In this document: positions 63,613 through 64,000 of the stretch, one piece after another
How the letters are laid out: every line of letters starts with the position of its first letter
Position numbering within the stretch: position 1 is the first letter of the stretch
Source of the DNA: Setoptus koraiensis
Taxonomy: Eukaryota; Arthropoda
Direction: 5' to 3'
Assembly: GCA_048013815.1 (NCBI GenBank)
Contig: CM106586.1
Location: forward strand, 10,664,001 to 10,728,000
DNA: 64,000 nucleotides
Position numbers and translations under genes: made by a program
Notes under the pieces: generated by a model
Told to the model about the DNA's origin: nothing
Database searches by the model: none
Seen by the model: only the letters and a program-made list of their open reading frames with translations

Positions 63613-64000
63613 CTACATTCCGTATCCTCCCATACCACCCATGCCGCCCATTCCACCGCCCATGCCTCCCATATCGGGTTTGTCTTTGTTGGGTAGGTCA
63701 ACAATAACGGTCTCTGTGGTTGCGAGAAGCGAGGCGACACCGGCAGCATCCATAAGGGCAGTTCTGACGACTTTGGTGGGATCGATAATACCCGCTTGAA
63801 TCAAGTTGCAGTACTCTCCTTTCATGGCATCATAACCGAATGCTGCTTCATTGTTATCCTGAACTGTCTTAAGTACGCGACTGACGTCGACACCGGCATT
63901 ACGTGCAATAGTGGCACAAGGAACTGTGAGCGATAGCCTGATAATACTAACACCAACTCTTTGATCTTCGTTGATTGGTTTCAACTCGTCTAGGGCTGGA
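63613..64000 (-). CDS. HSPD1: Mitochondrial HSP60 chaperonin, C-terminal part
   Basis: The last 129 or so residues of group I chaperonin, cut by the window end, so the start lies outside. The sequence [17 protein letters not shown] matches the PALDSLTPANEDQKIGI region of human HSP60. GYDAMKGEY, then [27 protein letters not shown] are near-identical to the family, and the protein ends in the typical Gly-Gly-Met repeat tail. It folds proteins in the mitochondrial matrix with HSP10. No intron in the visible part. Confidence 0.97.
   Translation of the reverse strand, partial: PALDELKPINEDQRVGVSIIRLSLTVPCATIARNAGVDVSRVLKTVQDNNEAAFGYDAMKGEYCNLIQAGIIDPTKVVRTALMDAAGVASLLATTETVIVDLPNKDKPDMGGMGGGMGGMGGMGGYGM

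Overview
The window is animal nuclear DNA, most likely from an arthropod. The genes are metazoan: a Bcl-2 family member, a rhodopsin-class GPCR, EOGT, SNX19, RBBP6 and NAT10. Spliceosomal introns are few and short: I could place three (two in SNX19, one in the Bcl-2 gene), each about 90-130 bp, while several proteins of 800-1,370 residues are encoded without an intron. This degree of intron poverty would fit a mite with a reduced genome, but that is a guess; nothing fixes the species. I recognise no retroviral, LTR or other virus-like element and no CRISPR array.

Left part (1-25.8 kb) is AT-rich and densely genic: LMBRD2 (+), EOGT with a long Ser/Thr-rich tail (-), a small helix-turn-helix protein (+), a PSMG4-like proteasome chaperone (-), an RBBP6/Mpe1-like E3 ligase (+), a second inverted PSMG4-like copy (+), SNX19 (+, 3 exons), a short BCAS2/SPF27-like gene (-), a Bcl-2 family gene (+, 2 exons), NAT10 (-), a small CDCA3-like protein (-) and an intronless GPCR with very large loops (-). 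Neighbours are mostly convergent or closely packed, and several share tiny intergenic spaces with back-to-back poly(A) signals.

Middle part (25.8-61.1 kb) has no gene I can support. It consists of two GC-rich blocks (about 27.6-39.3 and 43.5-58.4 kb) around an AT-rich island, with AT-rich margins. The GC-rich blocks hold at least 16 different short tandem arrays, several strong inverted repeats and an excess of the palindrome GGGGCCCC. Long open frames here are what high GC gives by chance. One segment in the AT-rich island looks like a spliced exon.

Right part (61.1-64 kb) returns to AT-rich genes: DNAJC21 (-), a pair of small open frames 17 bp apart that may be one dicistronic mRNA (+), and the C-terminal end of mitochondrial HSP60 (-), cut by the window end.

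The most interesting locus is 8.6-12.1 kb. Two almost identical PSMG4 copies lie in opposite orientation around the RBBP6 gene. The second copy sits between two older copies of one intergenic segment, so it has an RBBP6-type poly(A) signal behind it and an SNX19-type leader in front of it. Several genes act in related housekeeping roles: NAT10 and DNAJC21 in ribosome biogenesis, RBBP6 and BCAS2 in mRNA processing, PSMG4 in proteasome assembly.
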